DNA from: an uncultured Clostridia bacterium
Lineage (GTDB): Bacteria > Bacillota > Clostridia > Christensenellales > Aristaeellaceae
Direction: 5' to 3'
DNA: 5,079 nucleotides
Assembly: GCA_946496415.1 (NCBI GenBank)
Contig: CAMMGP010000109.1
Location: 1-5,079, forward strand
In this document: in pieces, positions 1 to 5,079 of the stretch
Position numbering within the stretch: position 1 is the first letter of the stretch
Layout of the letters: every line of letters starts with the position of its first letter
Translations under genes and position numbers: made by a program
Notes under the pieces: generated by a model
Seen by the model: the letters and a program-made list of their open reading frames with translations, nothing else
Database searches by the model: none
What the model was told of the DNA's origin: nothing

Positions 1-910
1 GGGCGTCGCGGCGGCGCTGGTATTCCTCGCGCTGGCGGACGACGCCCTCCTGCGGCCCGTCCAGAGCGGCGATGGCGGCGCGCTGCGCCACATAGAACAG
101 GCCGTAGTCGATCTGCGTGCGCAAGGCGCGGAAGCGCTCGAGGATGGCCTTGTTGCCGAGCAGGAACGACAGCCGCGCGCCGGTGAGGTTGTAGGTCTTG
201 GAGAGGGAGTTCAACTCCACGCCCACCTCCATGGCTCCGGGCACGCTCAAAAACGACATGCCCTCGTTGCCGTCAAAGACGATCTCCGAATAGGCGTTGT
301 CGTGGACGATGCAGATGTTGTATTTGCGCGCGAAGGCCACCAGATCGTCGTAAAAGGCGCGCGGGGCCACCGCGCCCACGGGGTTGGCGGGGAAGGAGAC
401 GATCATCATCTTCGCCCGGCGCGCAATTTCCTCGTCGATGGCGGCAAGGTCGGGCAGATAGCCGCTTTCCTCGTCCAGCGGGTAATACGCCACCTCCGCG
501 CCGCACAGCGAGGGGCCGATGGCGAAGATGGGGTAGCAGGGGTCGGGCACGAGCACGATGTCGCCGGGGTCGCACAGCGTCATGGCGATGTGGGCGATGC
601 CCTCCTGCGAGCCGTAGACGCTCATCACTTCATTTTCCGCCAGCGTGACGCCGTAGCGCCGCGCGTACCAGCGCTGCACCGCCTGCGTAAGCTCCGGCAG
701 ATCGCCCAGCGAGTACTTGTAATTCTCCGGGTCGAGCGCCGCCTGCGCAGCCGCCGCGCGTATGTGCTCGGCCACGGGAAAGTCTGGCGTGCCCACGGAA
801 AGGTCGCACACCCACTCGCCGCGCGCAAGCCGCTCCCCTTTCAGGTCTTTGAGGACGTTGAAGATGTTGGGCTGAAAGCGCAGCGCGCGCCGGGAAAACT
901 GCCAGTCCAT
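1..910 (-). CDS. Class I/II PLP-dependent aminotransferase, C-terminus cut by the window edge
   Basis: Fold-type I aminotransferase: it moves an amino group between an amino acid and a 2-oxoacid through a pyridoxal-phosphate Schiff base, in the cytosol. The 303 visible residues contain the expected landmarks: YGSQEGI (99-105, cofactor phosphate loop), PDPCYP (122-127), FPANPVG (173-179, with the conserved Asn176-Pro177), DNAYSE (204-209, Asp204 for the pyridine nitrogen and Tyr207) and SLSKTYNLTGAR (235-246), where Lys238 is the predicted Schiff-base lysine. Families of this kind run to about 390 residues, so roughly the last 90, including the usual substrate-carboxylate arginine, are missing. 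The ATG is set by AAGGAG 9 bases upstream. The overall look is of the group often annotated as LL-diaminopimelate aminotransferase (DapL-like), but many such proteins act on aromatic, branched or other amino acids, so the substrate is left open. It lies 64 bp after an acyl-CoA synthetase gene on the same strand, which favours a catabolic role. The usual RIG(F/Y) after the lysine loop reads RLSF here. Confidence 0.93.
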   Translation of the reverse strand, partial: MDWQFSRRALRFQPNIFNVLKDLKGERLARGEWVCDLSVGTPDFPVAEHIRAAAAQAALDPENYKYSLGDLPELTQAVQRWYARRYGVTLAENEVMSVYGSQEGIAHIAMTLCDPGDIVLVPDPCYPIFAIGPSLCGAEVAYYPLDEESGYLPDLAAIDEEIARRAKMMIVSFPANPVGAVAPRAFYDDLVAFARKYNICIVHDNAYSEIVFDGNEGMSFLSVPGAMEVGVELNSLSKTYNLTGARLSFLLGNKAILERFRALRTQIDYGLFYVAQRAAIAALDGPQEGVVRQREEYQRRRDA

Positions 911-919
911 GCTCTTTTG

Positions 920-925
920 CTCCTT
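920..925 (-). promoter_or_regulatory. Ribosome binding site of the aminotransferase
   Basis: AAGGAG on the minus strand, 9 bases before the ATG at 910. It begins only 6 bases after the 3' arm of the large GC-rich hairpin at 932-966, so folding of that hairpin could affect how accessible it is. Confidence 0.8.
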
Positions 926-931
926 TTTAAG

Positions 932-966
932 GCGCGCCCCGCCCGCAAAACACGGACGGGGCGCGC
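932..966 (-). other. Intercistronic GC-rich hairpin between acyl-CoA synthetase and aminotransferase
   Basis: Arms 932-945 and 953-966 pair over 14 bp with a single G.U wobble when read as minus-strand RNA, around a 7-base loop containing UUUU. It starts 8 bases after the synthetase stop codon and ends just before the aminotransferase ribosome binding site. No U-tract follows on either strand, so it is not a canonical intrinsic terminator. It could stabilise an mRNA end, attenuate transcription or tune translation of the downstream gene. Its inner 21 bases nearly match the hairpin at 3243-3264. Confidence 0.7.
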
Positions 967-974
967 GGTATGCG

Positions 975-2642
975 TCAGTGGTTGGCCTTCTGGCTGTCGC
1001 GCTCGCGCAGTTCCACGCGGCGGATCTTGCCGGAGATGGTCTTGGGAAGTTCGTCCACAAATTCGATGACGCGCGGGTACTTGTACGGCGCGGTCAGCTT
1101 CTTGACGTGGTTCTGAAGTTCCTTTTTCAGTTCTTCGCTCGGCTCGTAGCCCTTTTTCAGCACGATGGTGGCCTTGACGATCTGGCCGCGCACCGGGTCG
1201 GGCACGCCGGTGATGGCGGTTTCCACCACGGCGTCGTGTTCCATCAGCGCGCTCTCCACCTCAAACGGCCCGATGCGGTAGCCGGAGGACTTGATGACGT
1301 CGTCGGCGCGGCCCACGTACCAGTAATAGCCCCACTCATCGCGCCAGGCGAGGTCGCGCGTGTGGTACATGCCGTCGTGCCAGACGGCCTTTGTGCCTTC
1401 CTCATCGCGGTAGTAGCCCAGGAACATGCCCACGGGCGTCTCGTACTGCGTGCGCACCACGATCTCGCCCACCTGACCGGCGGGGCAGCTCCTGCCGTCC
1501 TCATCGACGACGTCCACGTCGAACTGCGGCGAGGGCTTGCCCATGGAGCCGGGGCAGACCTTCATCCACGGGAAAGTGCCCACGGTGACGCACAGTTCCG
1601 TCTGCCCGAAGATCTCGCGCAGCTCGTGGCCGGTCAGTTCCTTCCACTTTTCAAACACCTCGGGGTTGAGCGGCTCGCCCGCCGTGGTGCAGTGCTGAAT
1701 GGAAGAAAGGTCGTACTTGGACACGTCTTCGAGGATCATAAAGCGGTAGATGGTCGGCGGCGCGCAGAAGGTGGTCACCTTGTACTTTTCCAGCACCGCC
1801 AGCATGTCCTTGGGCACGAACTTTTCAAAATCGTAGACCATGATGGCCGAGCCGGCCAGCCACTGGCCGTAGAGTTTGCCCCACACGGACTTCATCCAGC
1901 CGGTTTCCGAGACGGTGAGATGCAAACCGCCGTCGACGCACTGATGCCAGAACACCGCCGTCTGGATATGCCCCAGGGGATAGTCGAAATTGTGGCCGAC
2001 CATCTTGGGCATGCCGGACGTGCCGGAGGTGAAGTACAGAAGCATGATGTCGTCGTGCTTGAGCGGCTCCGCCGGGCGGGGGAACTCGTCGGACTCCTCA
2101 GCAAGCAGCGCCTCAAAGTCCAGCCAACCCTCGCGCGCGCCATCGACGATGAGCAGCTTTTCCACCGTCGGGCACTCGGGCATAGCCTCCTCGCAGCTGG
2201 CGGCGAAGCAGCCTTCCGCGGAGGTGACCACCATCTTGATGCCCGCGCAGTTGGCGCGGTAGACGATGTCCTTTTTGGTCAAAAGATGCGTCGCGGGCAC
2301 AGCCACCGCGCCGATGCGGCACAGGGCCATGATGGCGATCCAGAAGGTGTAGTGCCGGCGCAAAACCAGCATCACCTTGTCGCCCTTCTGGATGCCCAGA
2401 CGGACAAAGAGGTTGGCCGCCTGCTTGGAAAGGCGGGAGATCTCGGCAAAGGTGAAGGCGCGCTCGCGGCCGTCCATGTGCGCCCACTGCAGGGCGCGCT
2501 TGTCCGGCTCTTCCTCGGCGATGACGTCGAGCACGTCGTAGGCAAAGTTGAAGTTCTCGGGAACGTTGATGCGGAAATTGTGCAGAAAATCCTCATAGGA
2601 GCCGAATTCCGGCTTCCTCAAAAAGCGTTGGTAGAGCGTCAT
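975..2642 (-). CDS. AMP-forming acyl-CoA synthetase, medium-chain/branched-chain (MACS) type
   Basis: Adenylate-forming enzyme of the acetyl-CoA synthetase superfamily (555 aa): carboxylic acid + ATP + CoA gives acyl-CoA + AMP + PPi, via an acyl-adenylate. Core motifs are all present: the ATP loop YFTSGTSGMPK (203-213), SETGWMKSVWGKLYG (245-259), AGEPLNPEV (321-329), FGQTE (345-349), Asp430, the hinge region YVGRADDVIKSSGYRIGPFE (442-461) and PKTISGKIRR (533-542) with catalytic Lys539. From memory, the stretches around 245-300 and 440-545 strongly resemble the Methanosarcina/ACSM-like medium-chain family, one member of which takes small branched acids such as 2-methylbutyrate; the substrate here is an inference. 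The start chosen (MTLYQRF) has GGAGGT 11 bases upstream and lies 19 bp after the regulator stop. An in-frame ATG 22 codons upstream would overlap the regulator gene and lacks a binding site. Oddity: the usual YHTGD motif reads YHTRD (Arg429). Probably co-transcribed with the flanking regulator and aminotransferase. Confidence 0.95.
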   Translation of the reverse strand: MTLYQRFLRKPEFGSYEDFLHNFRINVPENFNFAYDVLDVIAEEEPDKRALQWAHMDGRERAFTFAEISRLSKQAANLFVRLGIQKGDKVMLVLRRHYTFWIAIMALCRIGAVAVPATHLLTKKDIVYRANCAGIKMVVTSAEGCFAASCEEAMPECPTVEKLLIVDGAREGWLDFEALLAEESDEFPRPAEPLKHDDIMLLYFTSGTSGMPKMVGHNFDYPLGHIQTAVFWHQCVDGGLHLTVSETGWMKSVWGKLYGQWLAGSAIMVYDFEKFVPKDMLAVLEKYKVTTFCAPPTIYRFMILEDVSKYDLSSIQHCTTAGEPLNPEVFEKWKELTGHELREIFGQTELCVTVGTFPWMKVCPGSMGKPSPQFDVDVVDEDGRSCPAGQVGEIVVRTQYETPVGMFLGYYRDEEGTKAVWHDGMYHTRDLAWRDEWGYYWYVGRADDVIKSSGYRIGPFEVESALMEHDAVVETAITGVPDPVRGQIVKATIVLKKGYEPSEELKKELQNHVKKLTAPYKYPRVIEFVDELPKTISGKIRRVELRERDSQKANH

Positions 2643-2653
2643 GGCGTCTGTTG

Positions 2654-2659
2654 ACCTCC
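2654..2659 (-). promoter_or_regulatory. Ribosome binding site that fixes the acyl-CoA synthetase start
   Basis: GGAGGT on the minus strand, 11 bases before the ATG at 2642 and just after the TAA of the XRE-cupin gene. The spacing is a little long, but no closer start codon exists. The short 19-bp gap suggests translational coupling with the regulator. Confidence 0.75.
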
Positions 2660-2661
2660 GG

Positions 2662-3216
2662 TTATTTGATGACCACGGCGATGAAACGGCAGTCCGTCTC
2701 AACGGCATACATGGCGTGGGGGATGGACGAATCGTAATAGATGGAGTCGCCCGGGCCGAGATAGACCTCGTTGCCCGCCAGCACGATCTTCATGTGGCCG
2801 GTGAGCACGTAGTCAAACTCCTGCCCCTCATGGTCGTGCGCGGTCTTGGGCGCACCCGTGGGGTCGTATTCCACGGTGACGATGAACGGCTCCGCCTTCT
2901 TGTCGCGGAAGTTGTAGGCCAGGTGTTCGTAATGGTAGGCCTTGCGGCGGTCGAACGCCAGCCCCTTGCCCGCGCGGGTGAGGATGTAGCCCTTGAGTTT
3001 CGGGCTTTCGCCGGTGAGGAGGTCAGAAATATCTACACCCAGCGTCGATGCGATGTTGAACAGGTGGCTGAAGGAGAAATCTCTTTCGCCCGCCTCGTAA
3101 GCGACATAATCCTCGAGCGGAACGCCCGAGCGCTCGGCGACCTCCTGCTGGGTGTAGCCCATAATCTCGCGCAGGTCGCATATTCGTATGGCGACGGCTT
3201 TGATGTTCTCGTTCAT
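2662..3216 (-). CDS. XRE-family transcriptional regulator with C-terminal cupin sensor domain
   Basis: A 184-residue two-domain regulator. Residues about 9-67 form a lambda-repressor-like helix-turn-helix (LREIMGYTQQEVAERSGV, then the typical YEAGERDFSFSHLFNIASTLGVDISDLL). Residues about 110-182 form a small cupin barrel, with first motif HDHEGQEFDYVLTG (127-140; possible metal ligands His127, His129, Glu133) and second motif GPGDSIYYDSSIPH (154-167; His167). This layout matches the PuuR/SutR type of XRE-cupin proteins, where the cupin is thought to sense a small metabolite. The ATG is supported by AAAGGAGG 9 bases upstream; a longer reading frame of 51 extra codons runs through the intergenic hairpins and has no comparable site. 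The acyl-CoA synthetase follows after 19 bp, so this is most likely the local regulator of that operon and may sense a substrate or product of it (inference). The ligand and the direction of regulation cannot be read from sequence. Confidence 0.94.
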   Translation of the reverse strand: MNENIKAVAIRICDLREIMGYTQQEVAERSGVPLEDYVAYEAGERDFSFSHLFNIASTLGVDISDLLTGESPKLKGYILTRAGKGLAFDRRKAYHYEHLAYNFRDKKAEPFIVTVEYDPTGAPKTAHDHEGQEFDYVLTGHMKIVLAGNEVYLGPGDSIYYDSSIPHAMYAVETDCRFIAVVIK

Positions 3217-3225
3217 GGGGAAATT

Positions 3226-3233
3226 CCTCCTTT
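3226..3233 (-). promoter_or_regulatory. Strong ribosome binding site of the XRE-cupin regulator
   Basis: AAAGGAGG on the minus strand, 9 bases before the ATG at 3216. It decides the start against the longer upstream reading frame and lies 9 bases after the hairpin at 3243-3264. Confidence 0.85.
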
Positions 3234-3242
3234 GTCTGATCT

Positions 3243-3264
3243 GCCGCCCGAAAAGCCGGACGGC
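3243..3264 (-). other. GC-rich leader hairpin upstream of the XRE-cupin gene
   Basis: Arms 3243-3250 and 3257-3264 pair over 8 bp (one G.U wobble in minus-strand RNA) around a six-base loop containing UUUU. The core CCGTCCG ... CGGGCGG is the same as in the hairpin at 932-966, with the wobble at the same place. No U-tract follows, so a plain terminator is unlikely. The rest of the 127-bp murC-regulator gap holds a short CGCGA/TCGCG hairpin (3284-3297), the palindrome at 3314-3332, and no convincing promoter. Confidence 0.6.
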
Positions 3265-3313
3265 GAATGGCGTTCTATCGTCCCGCGAAAACTCGCGCAA
3301 GACGCAACACCGC

Positions 3314-3332
3314 GGGCGGAATCTTTCCGCCC
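3314..3332 (-). other. Perfect 8-bp inverted repeat just after murC
   Basis: GGGCGGAA and TTCCGCCC separated by 3 bases, beginning 11 bases past the murC TAG. It could be an RNA hairpin marking the murC 3' end, although no U-tract follows, or an operator dyad for the XRE-cupin protein, whose family usually binds such palindromes near its own promoter. The sequence alone does not separate these. Confidence 0.5.
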
Positions 3333-3343
3333 CGCCGGAGAGA

Positions 3344-4723
3344 CTAATGCTCCGGCACTGTATCTCCATGCAGGGCGATCTGCTCGTTGAGCAGGTCGAT
3401 GTCCCCGCAGCCGTGGGTGATGACCACGTCGCCCGCCTGCCAGTGGGCGCGCAGATAGGCTTCGGCGTCGTCGAAGGTGGGGGTGAGCACCGCGTCCACG
3501 CCGCGCTCGCGCAAGGGGTCGATGAGCATCTCCGAGCGTATGTCGCCCGGGTCCTTTTCGCGCGCGGCGCAGATGTCCGTCACCAGCACTTTGTCGGCCC
3601 TGTCAAACGTCGTCAAAAACTGGTCAAACAGCGTCTTGGTGCGCGAATAGGTGTGCGGCTGCCACACGGCCCAGAGAGTCTTGTGCGGCTCCATGGCGGC
3701 GATGTCCAGCGCCGATTTGATCTCGGCGGGGTTGTGGCCATAGTCTGTATACACCTTTACGCCGTCGGTGACGCTGGTCAGTTCGTTGCGCCGGTGCGCG
3801 CCGCGGAAATTGTGCAGCGCCTCGGAAACCGCGTCCATCGGCAGATCGCGCGACTGCGCCACGGCGATGGCGGCCAGCGCGTCGAGCATGTTGGCCTCCC
3901 CGGGCACGCCGAGGGCAAATTCGCCGATGGGTTTCCCTTCCCAGAGGGCGGTGAAGCGGGCGCGGCCGTGTTCGTCGTAGCAAAGCCCTTCCGGCCGCAG
4001 TGTGTTTCCCTCGCCCAGCCCGTAGGTGATGTGGGGAAGGCCGCTTGCCGCGATGACGCGCCTTACGCGCACGTCGTCGCCCCAGCCGACGATGGATTTC
4101 GCCAGATGCGCGAACTGCAAAAACGTCGCTTCGATGTCGTCTATATCCTTGTAGCAGTCCAGATGATCCTCGTCGATGTTGAGGATGACCGCCACGGTGG
4201 GGTAGAAGTGCAAGAAACTGCGGTTGTACTCGCAGGCTTCGAGGATGAACTCGTCCCTGCCGCGCCGCGTGGAACCGCCGAGATAATCCAGTTCCCCGCC
4301 GATGTGCACGCTCGGGTCGCGTCCGGCGGTCAAAAACACCTGCGCCAGCATCGAGGTGGTGGTGGTCTTGCCGTGCGTGCCGCTGACGGCGATGGCGCAT
4401 TGACTGCCCTTCATCAGTTGTCCGATGAGGTCGCAGCGCTCCATCTGCGGTATGCCCAGCCGCGCAGCCTCGGCGCGCTCGGGGTTGTCCGGCGCGATGG
4501 CGGCGGAGTAAATGACCAGTTCCGCGCCGCGCACGTTTTCCGGCCTGTGGCCGATGAGCACCTTCACGCCATGCGCTTCCAGCGCCTCGGTTTTGTGCGA
4601 GCGGGTGCGGTCCGAGCCGGATACCTCGTAGCCCTCGTCTTTCAAAAGGCCCGCCAGGCCCGACATGGAACTGCCGCCCACGCCGATCATGTGTACGCGC
4701 CTTACGTCGCGTATCTGCGTCAT
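3344..4723 (-). CDS. murC: UDP-N-acetylmuramate--L-alanine ligase
   Basis: Cytosolic Mur ligase (459 aa) that adds L-alanine to UDP-MurNAc with ATP hydrolysis, the first amino acid of the peptidoglycan stem peptide. N-terminal UDP-binding domain: HMIGVGGSSMSGLAG (11-25). Central ATPase domain: GTHGKTTTTSML (115-126, Lys119), EACEYNRSF (162-170) and LNIDEDHLD (181-189). C-terminal domain: FRGAHRRNE (306-314), DYGHNPAEI (327-335), WQPHTYSRTK (354-363) and THGCGDI (436-442). The length is normal for MurC, and EACEY is the variant I associate with Bacillus/Clostridium MurC. The second His of the usual DYxHHP is Asn331. The ATG has GGAGGT 7 bases upstream. A TTG 17 codons further out would overlap the predicted -10 box, so it is rejected. 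It is transcribed away from purR from a shared spacer; 127 bp separate it from the next gene, so it may or may not be co-transcribed with the regulator-synthetase-aminotransferase group. Confidence 0.97.
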   Translation of the reverse strand: MTQIRDVRRVHMIGVGGSSMSGLAGLLKDEGYEVSGSDRTRSHKTEALEAHGVKVLIGHRPENVRGAELVIYSAAIAPDNPERAEAARLGIPQMERCDLIGQLMKGSQCAIAVSGTHGKTTTTSMLAQVFLTAGRDPSVHIGGELDYLGGSTRRGRDEFILEACEYNRSFLHFYPTVAVILNIDEDHLDCYKDIDDIEATFLQFAHLAKSIVGWGDDVRVRRVIAASGLPHITYGLGEGNTLRPEGLCYDEHGRARFTALWEGKPIGEFALGVPGEANMLDALAAIAVAQSRDLPMDAVSEALHNFRGAHRRNELTSVTDGVKVYTDYGHNPAEIKSALDIAAMEPHKTLWAVWQPHTYSRTKTLFDQFLTTFDRADKVLVTDICAAREKDPGDIRSEMLIDPLRERGVDAVLTPTFDDAEAYLRAHWQAGDVVITHGCGDIDLLNEQIALHGDTVPEH

Positions 4724-4730
4724 ACCGTCC

Positions 4731-4736
4731 ACCTCC
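4731..4736 (-). promoter_or_regulatory. Ribosome binding site that fixes the murC start
   Basis: GGAGGT on the minus strand, 7 bases before the ATG at 4723. It supports this start over the upstream TTG at 4774. Confidence 0.85.
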
Positions 4737-4762
4737 GGCCCGCGGGGGGCTTTGTTCACTAC

Positions 4763-4790
4763 ATTATAGTCCAAAATACGCCCGTAGCAA
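4763..4790 (-). promoter_or_regulatory. Predicted vegetative promoter of murC
   Basis: Minus strand: -35 TTGCTA (4785-4790, 4 of 6 match to TTGACA), a 16-base spacer, and a perfect -10 TATAAT (4763-4768). Transcription would begin near 4756, giving a leader of about 33 bases. The region is AT-rich against a GC-rich background. Confidence 0.7.
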
Positions 4791-4795
4791 AGTTA

Positions 4796-4827
4796 AAATT
4801 TCGGATTTGCCGGAAAACCCGAACAAA
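4796..4827. promoter_or_regulatory. Inverted pair of PurBox-like operator sites between the murC and purR promoters
   Basis: Compared with the Bacillus PurR consensus AWWWCCGAACWWT as I recall it, the minus-strand site AAATCCGAAATTT (4796-4808) matches 12 of 13 positions and the plus-strand site AAACCCGAACAAA (4815-4827) matches 11 of 13. The TTCG and CGAA cores are inverted and 16 bases apart, close to the 16-17 base spacing I recall for paired PurBoxes. I am not certain that the arm order (TTCG first) equals the Bacillus order. The pair sits between the two -35 elements, so bound PurR could affect both genes. Confidence 0.6.
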
Positions 4828-4832
4828 AAGGA

Positions 4833-4861
4833 TGGAAAAACGAGGGAATCCGAATTATAAT
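4833..4861 (+). promoter_or_regulatory. Predicted vegetative promoter of purR
   Basis: Plus strand: -35 TGGAAA (4833-4838, 4 of 6), a 17-base spacer, and a perfect -10 TATAAT (4856-4861). Transcription would begin near 4868, leaving a leader of about 35 bases before the GTG. A PurBox-like site overlaps the spacer and -10. Confidence 0.7.
4846..4858 (+). promoter_or_regulatory. PurBox-like site overlapping the purR -10
   Basis: GAATCCGAATTAT matches 11 of 13 positions of the recalled PurBox consensus. Its core lies 31 bases, about three helical turns, from the plus-strand core at 4820-4823. Overlap with the -10 would suit repression of purR. Confidence 0.45.
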
Positions 4862-4877
4862 GAAGAGCGACACACAA

Positions 4878-4890
4878 AATCTTCGGGAAT
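4878..4890 (-). promoter_or_regulatory. PurBox-like site in the purR leader
   Basis: On the minus strand, ATTCCCGAAGATT matches 11 of 13 consensus positions. It lies downstream of the predicted start of transcription and directly before the ribosome binding site, inverted relative to the site at 4846-4858 with 27 bases between cores. The weakest of the four by position. Confidence 0.35.
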
Positions 4891-4896
4891 GGAGGG
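4891..4896 (+). promoter_or_regulatory. Ribosome binding site that sets the GTG start of purR
   Basis: GGAGGG, 6 bases before the GTG at 4903. The nearby ATG at 4889 is in another frame and overlaps this site, so GTG is the start that fits. Confidence 0.8.
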
Positions 4897-4902
4897 CTCC
4901 GC

Positions 4903-5079
4903 GTGGACAAGATCAAGCGAAACGAACGCCTCAGCGCCATCGCGCGCCTGCTCACCGACGCGCCCAACCGCATCCACACGCTGGGACAGTTCTGCGCGCT
5001 GTTCGACGCCGCCAAATCGACCGTCAGCGAGGATATAGACCTCGTTTCCGAGTCCTTCCGCCGCTTCGACCTCGGAAAA
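4903..5079 (+). CDS. purR: Pur operon repressor PurR (Bacillus type), N-terminal 59 residues only
   Basis: Only the start of the N-terminal winged-helix domain is visible. Residues 6-59 (RNERLSAIARLLTDAPNRI..., with AKSTVSEDIDLV at 37-48) align by eye with the opening of Bacillus subtilis PurR, including its AKSSISEDL recognition-helix region. Full-length members are about 270-285 residues and carry a C-terminal phosphoribosyltransferase-like domain that senses PRPP; that part is beyond the window. Known role of the family: represses purine synthesis and salvage genes by binding PurBox sites, relieved by PRPP, and it controls its own gene in Bacillus. The GTG start has GGAGGG 6 bases upstream. 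Divergent from murC, with PurBox-like sites in the shared spacer that fit autoregulation. No stop or frameshift is seen up to the window edge. Confidence 0.9.
   Translation, partial: MDKIKRNERLSAIARLLTDAPNRIHTLGQFCALFDAAKSTVSEDIDLVSESFRRFDLGK

Noticed and set aside
932..966. Hairpin as an intrinsic terminator
   Set aside because: No run of T follows the stem on either strand, and the downstream gene on the same strand begins within 25 bases.
909..2654. Long plus-strand open frame of 581 codons opposite the acyl-CoA synthetase
   Set aside because: It is antisense to a gene with complete family motifs, arises from GC-rich codon bias, and its translation (rich in His, Ala, Val, Asp) shows no recognisable domain and no ribosome binding site.
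2643..2708. Upstream ATG extending the acyl-CoA synthetase by 22 residues
   Set aside because: It would overlap the end of the regulator gene and has no binding site, and the extra residues look like out-of-frame sequence; GGAGGT serves the ATG at 2642.
3263..3300. Possible promoter for the XRE-cupin gene (TTGCGC, 17 bases, TAGAAC on minus)
   Set aside because: Only 3 of 6 and 4 of 6 matches, in GC-rich sequence; too weak to call.
3217..3369. N-terminal extension of the XRE-cupin protein by 51 residues
   Set aside because: It runs through three intergenic hairpins and into the murC end, with no helix-turn-helix content; AAAGGAGG marks the internal ATG.
4724..4774. TTG start extending MurC by 17 residues
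   Set aside because: The extension covers the predicted -10 box and the GGAGGT site that serves the ATG at 4723.
3188..5038. Long plus-strand open frame of 616 codons opposite murC and running into purR
   Set aside because: It crosses the intergenic promoter region and overlaps the true purR frame out of phase. No domain or start signal; a shadow of murC.

Overview
The window looks like chromosome from a GC-rich member of the Bacillota, probably a Clostridia-type gut or anaerobic lineage. The reasons are a Bacillus-type pur-operon repressor (PurR) start, a MurC with the Gram-positive EACEY variant motif, strong GGAGG-type ribosome binding sites on every gene, and the murC/purR neighbourhood that, from memory, is common in Clostridia (murC-purR-spoVG-glmU-prs). 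Third codon positions are mostly G or C, and only the murC-purR intergenic region is clearly AT-richer. I see no phage, transposon, tRNA, rRNA or CRISPR sequence.

There are five genes, two of them cut by the window edges. At the right end, murC (minus strand) and purR (plus strand, GTG start, first 59 residues only) diverge from a 179-bp spacer. The spacer holds two back-to-back promoters, each with a perfect TATAAT, and four PurBox-like CCGAA sites. Two sites lie between the promoters, one overlaps the purR -10 and one sits just before the purR ribosome binding site. This fits autoregulation of purR and raises the possibility that murC shares the control.

Leftwards on the minus strand, 127 bp after murC, comes a second group: an XRE-cupin transcription regulator, a medium-chain/branched-chain type acyl-CoA synthetase 19 bp later, and a class I/II PLP aminotransferase 64 bp after that, which runs off the left edge. 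Spacing and orientation suggest one transcription unit. Regulator, acyl-CoA synthetase and aminotransferase together suggest amino acid/2-oxoacid/acyl-CoA interconversion, possibly of branched or aromatic amino acids. No 2-oxoacid oxidoreductase is visible, so the middle step is inferred to lie elsewhere, perhaps just beyond the left edge.

Two GC-rich hairpins with almost the same core (CCGTCCG, a TTTT-containing loop, CGGGCGG on the minus strand) lie just upstream of the ribosome binding sites of the regulator and of the aminotransferase. This repeated leader element, the PurBox cluster and an Arg in the normally Gly position of the synthetase YxTGD motif are the points most worth checking. 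I did not find a clearly novel multi-gene system.
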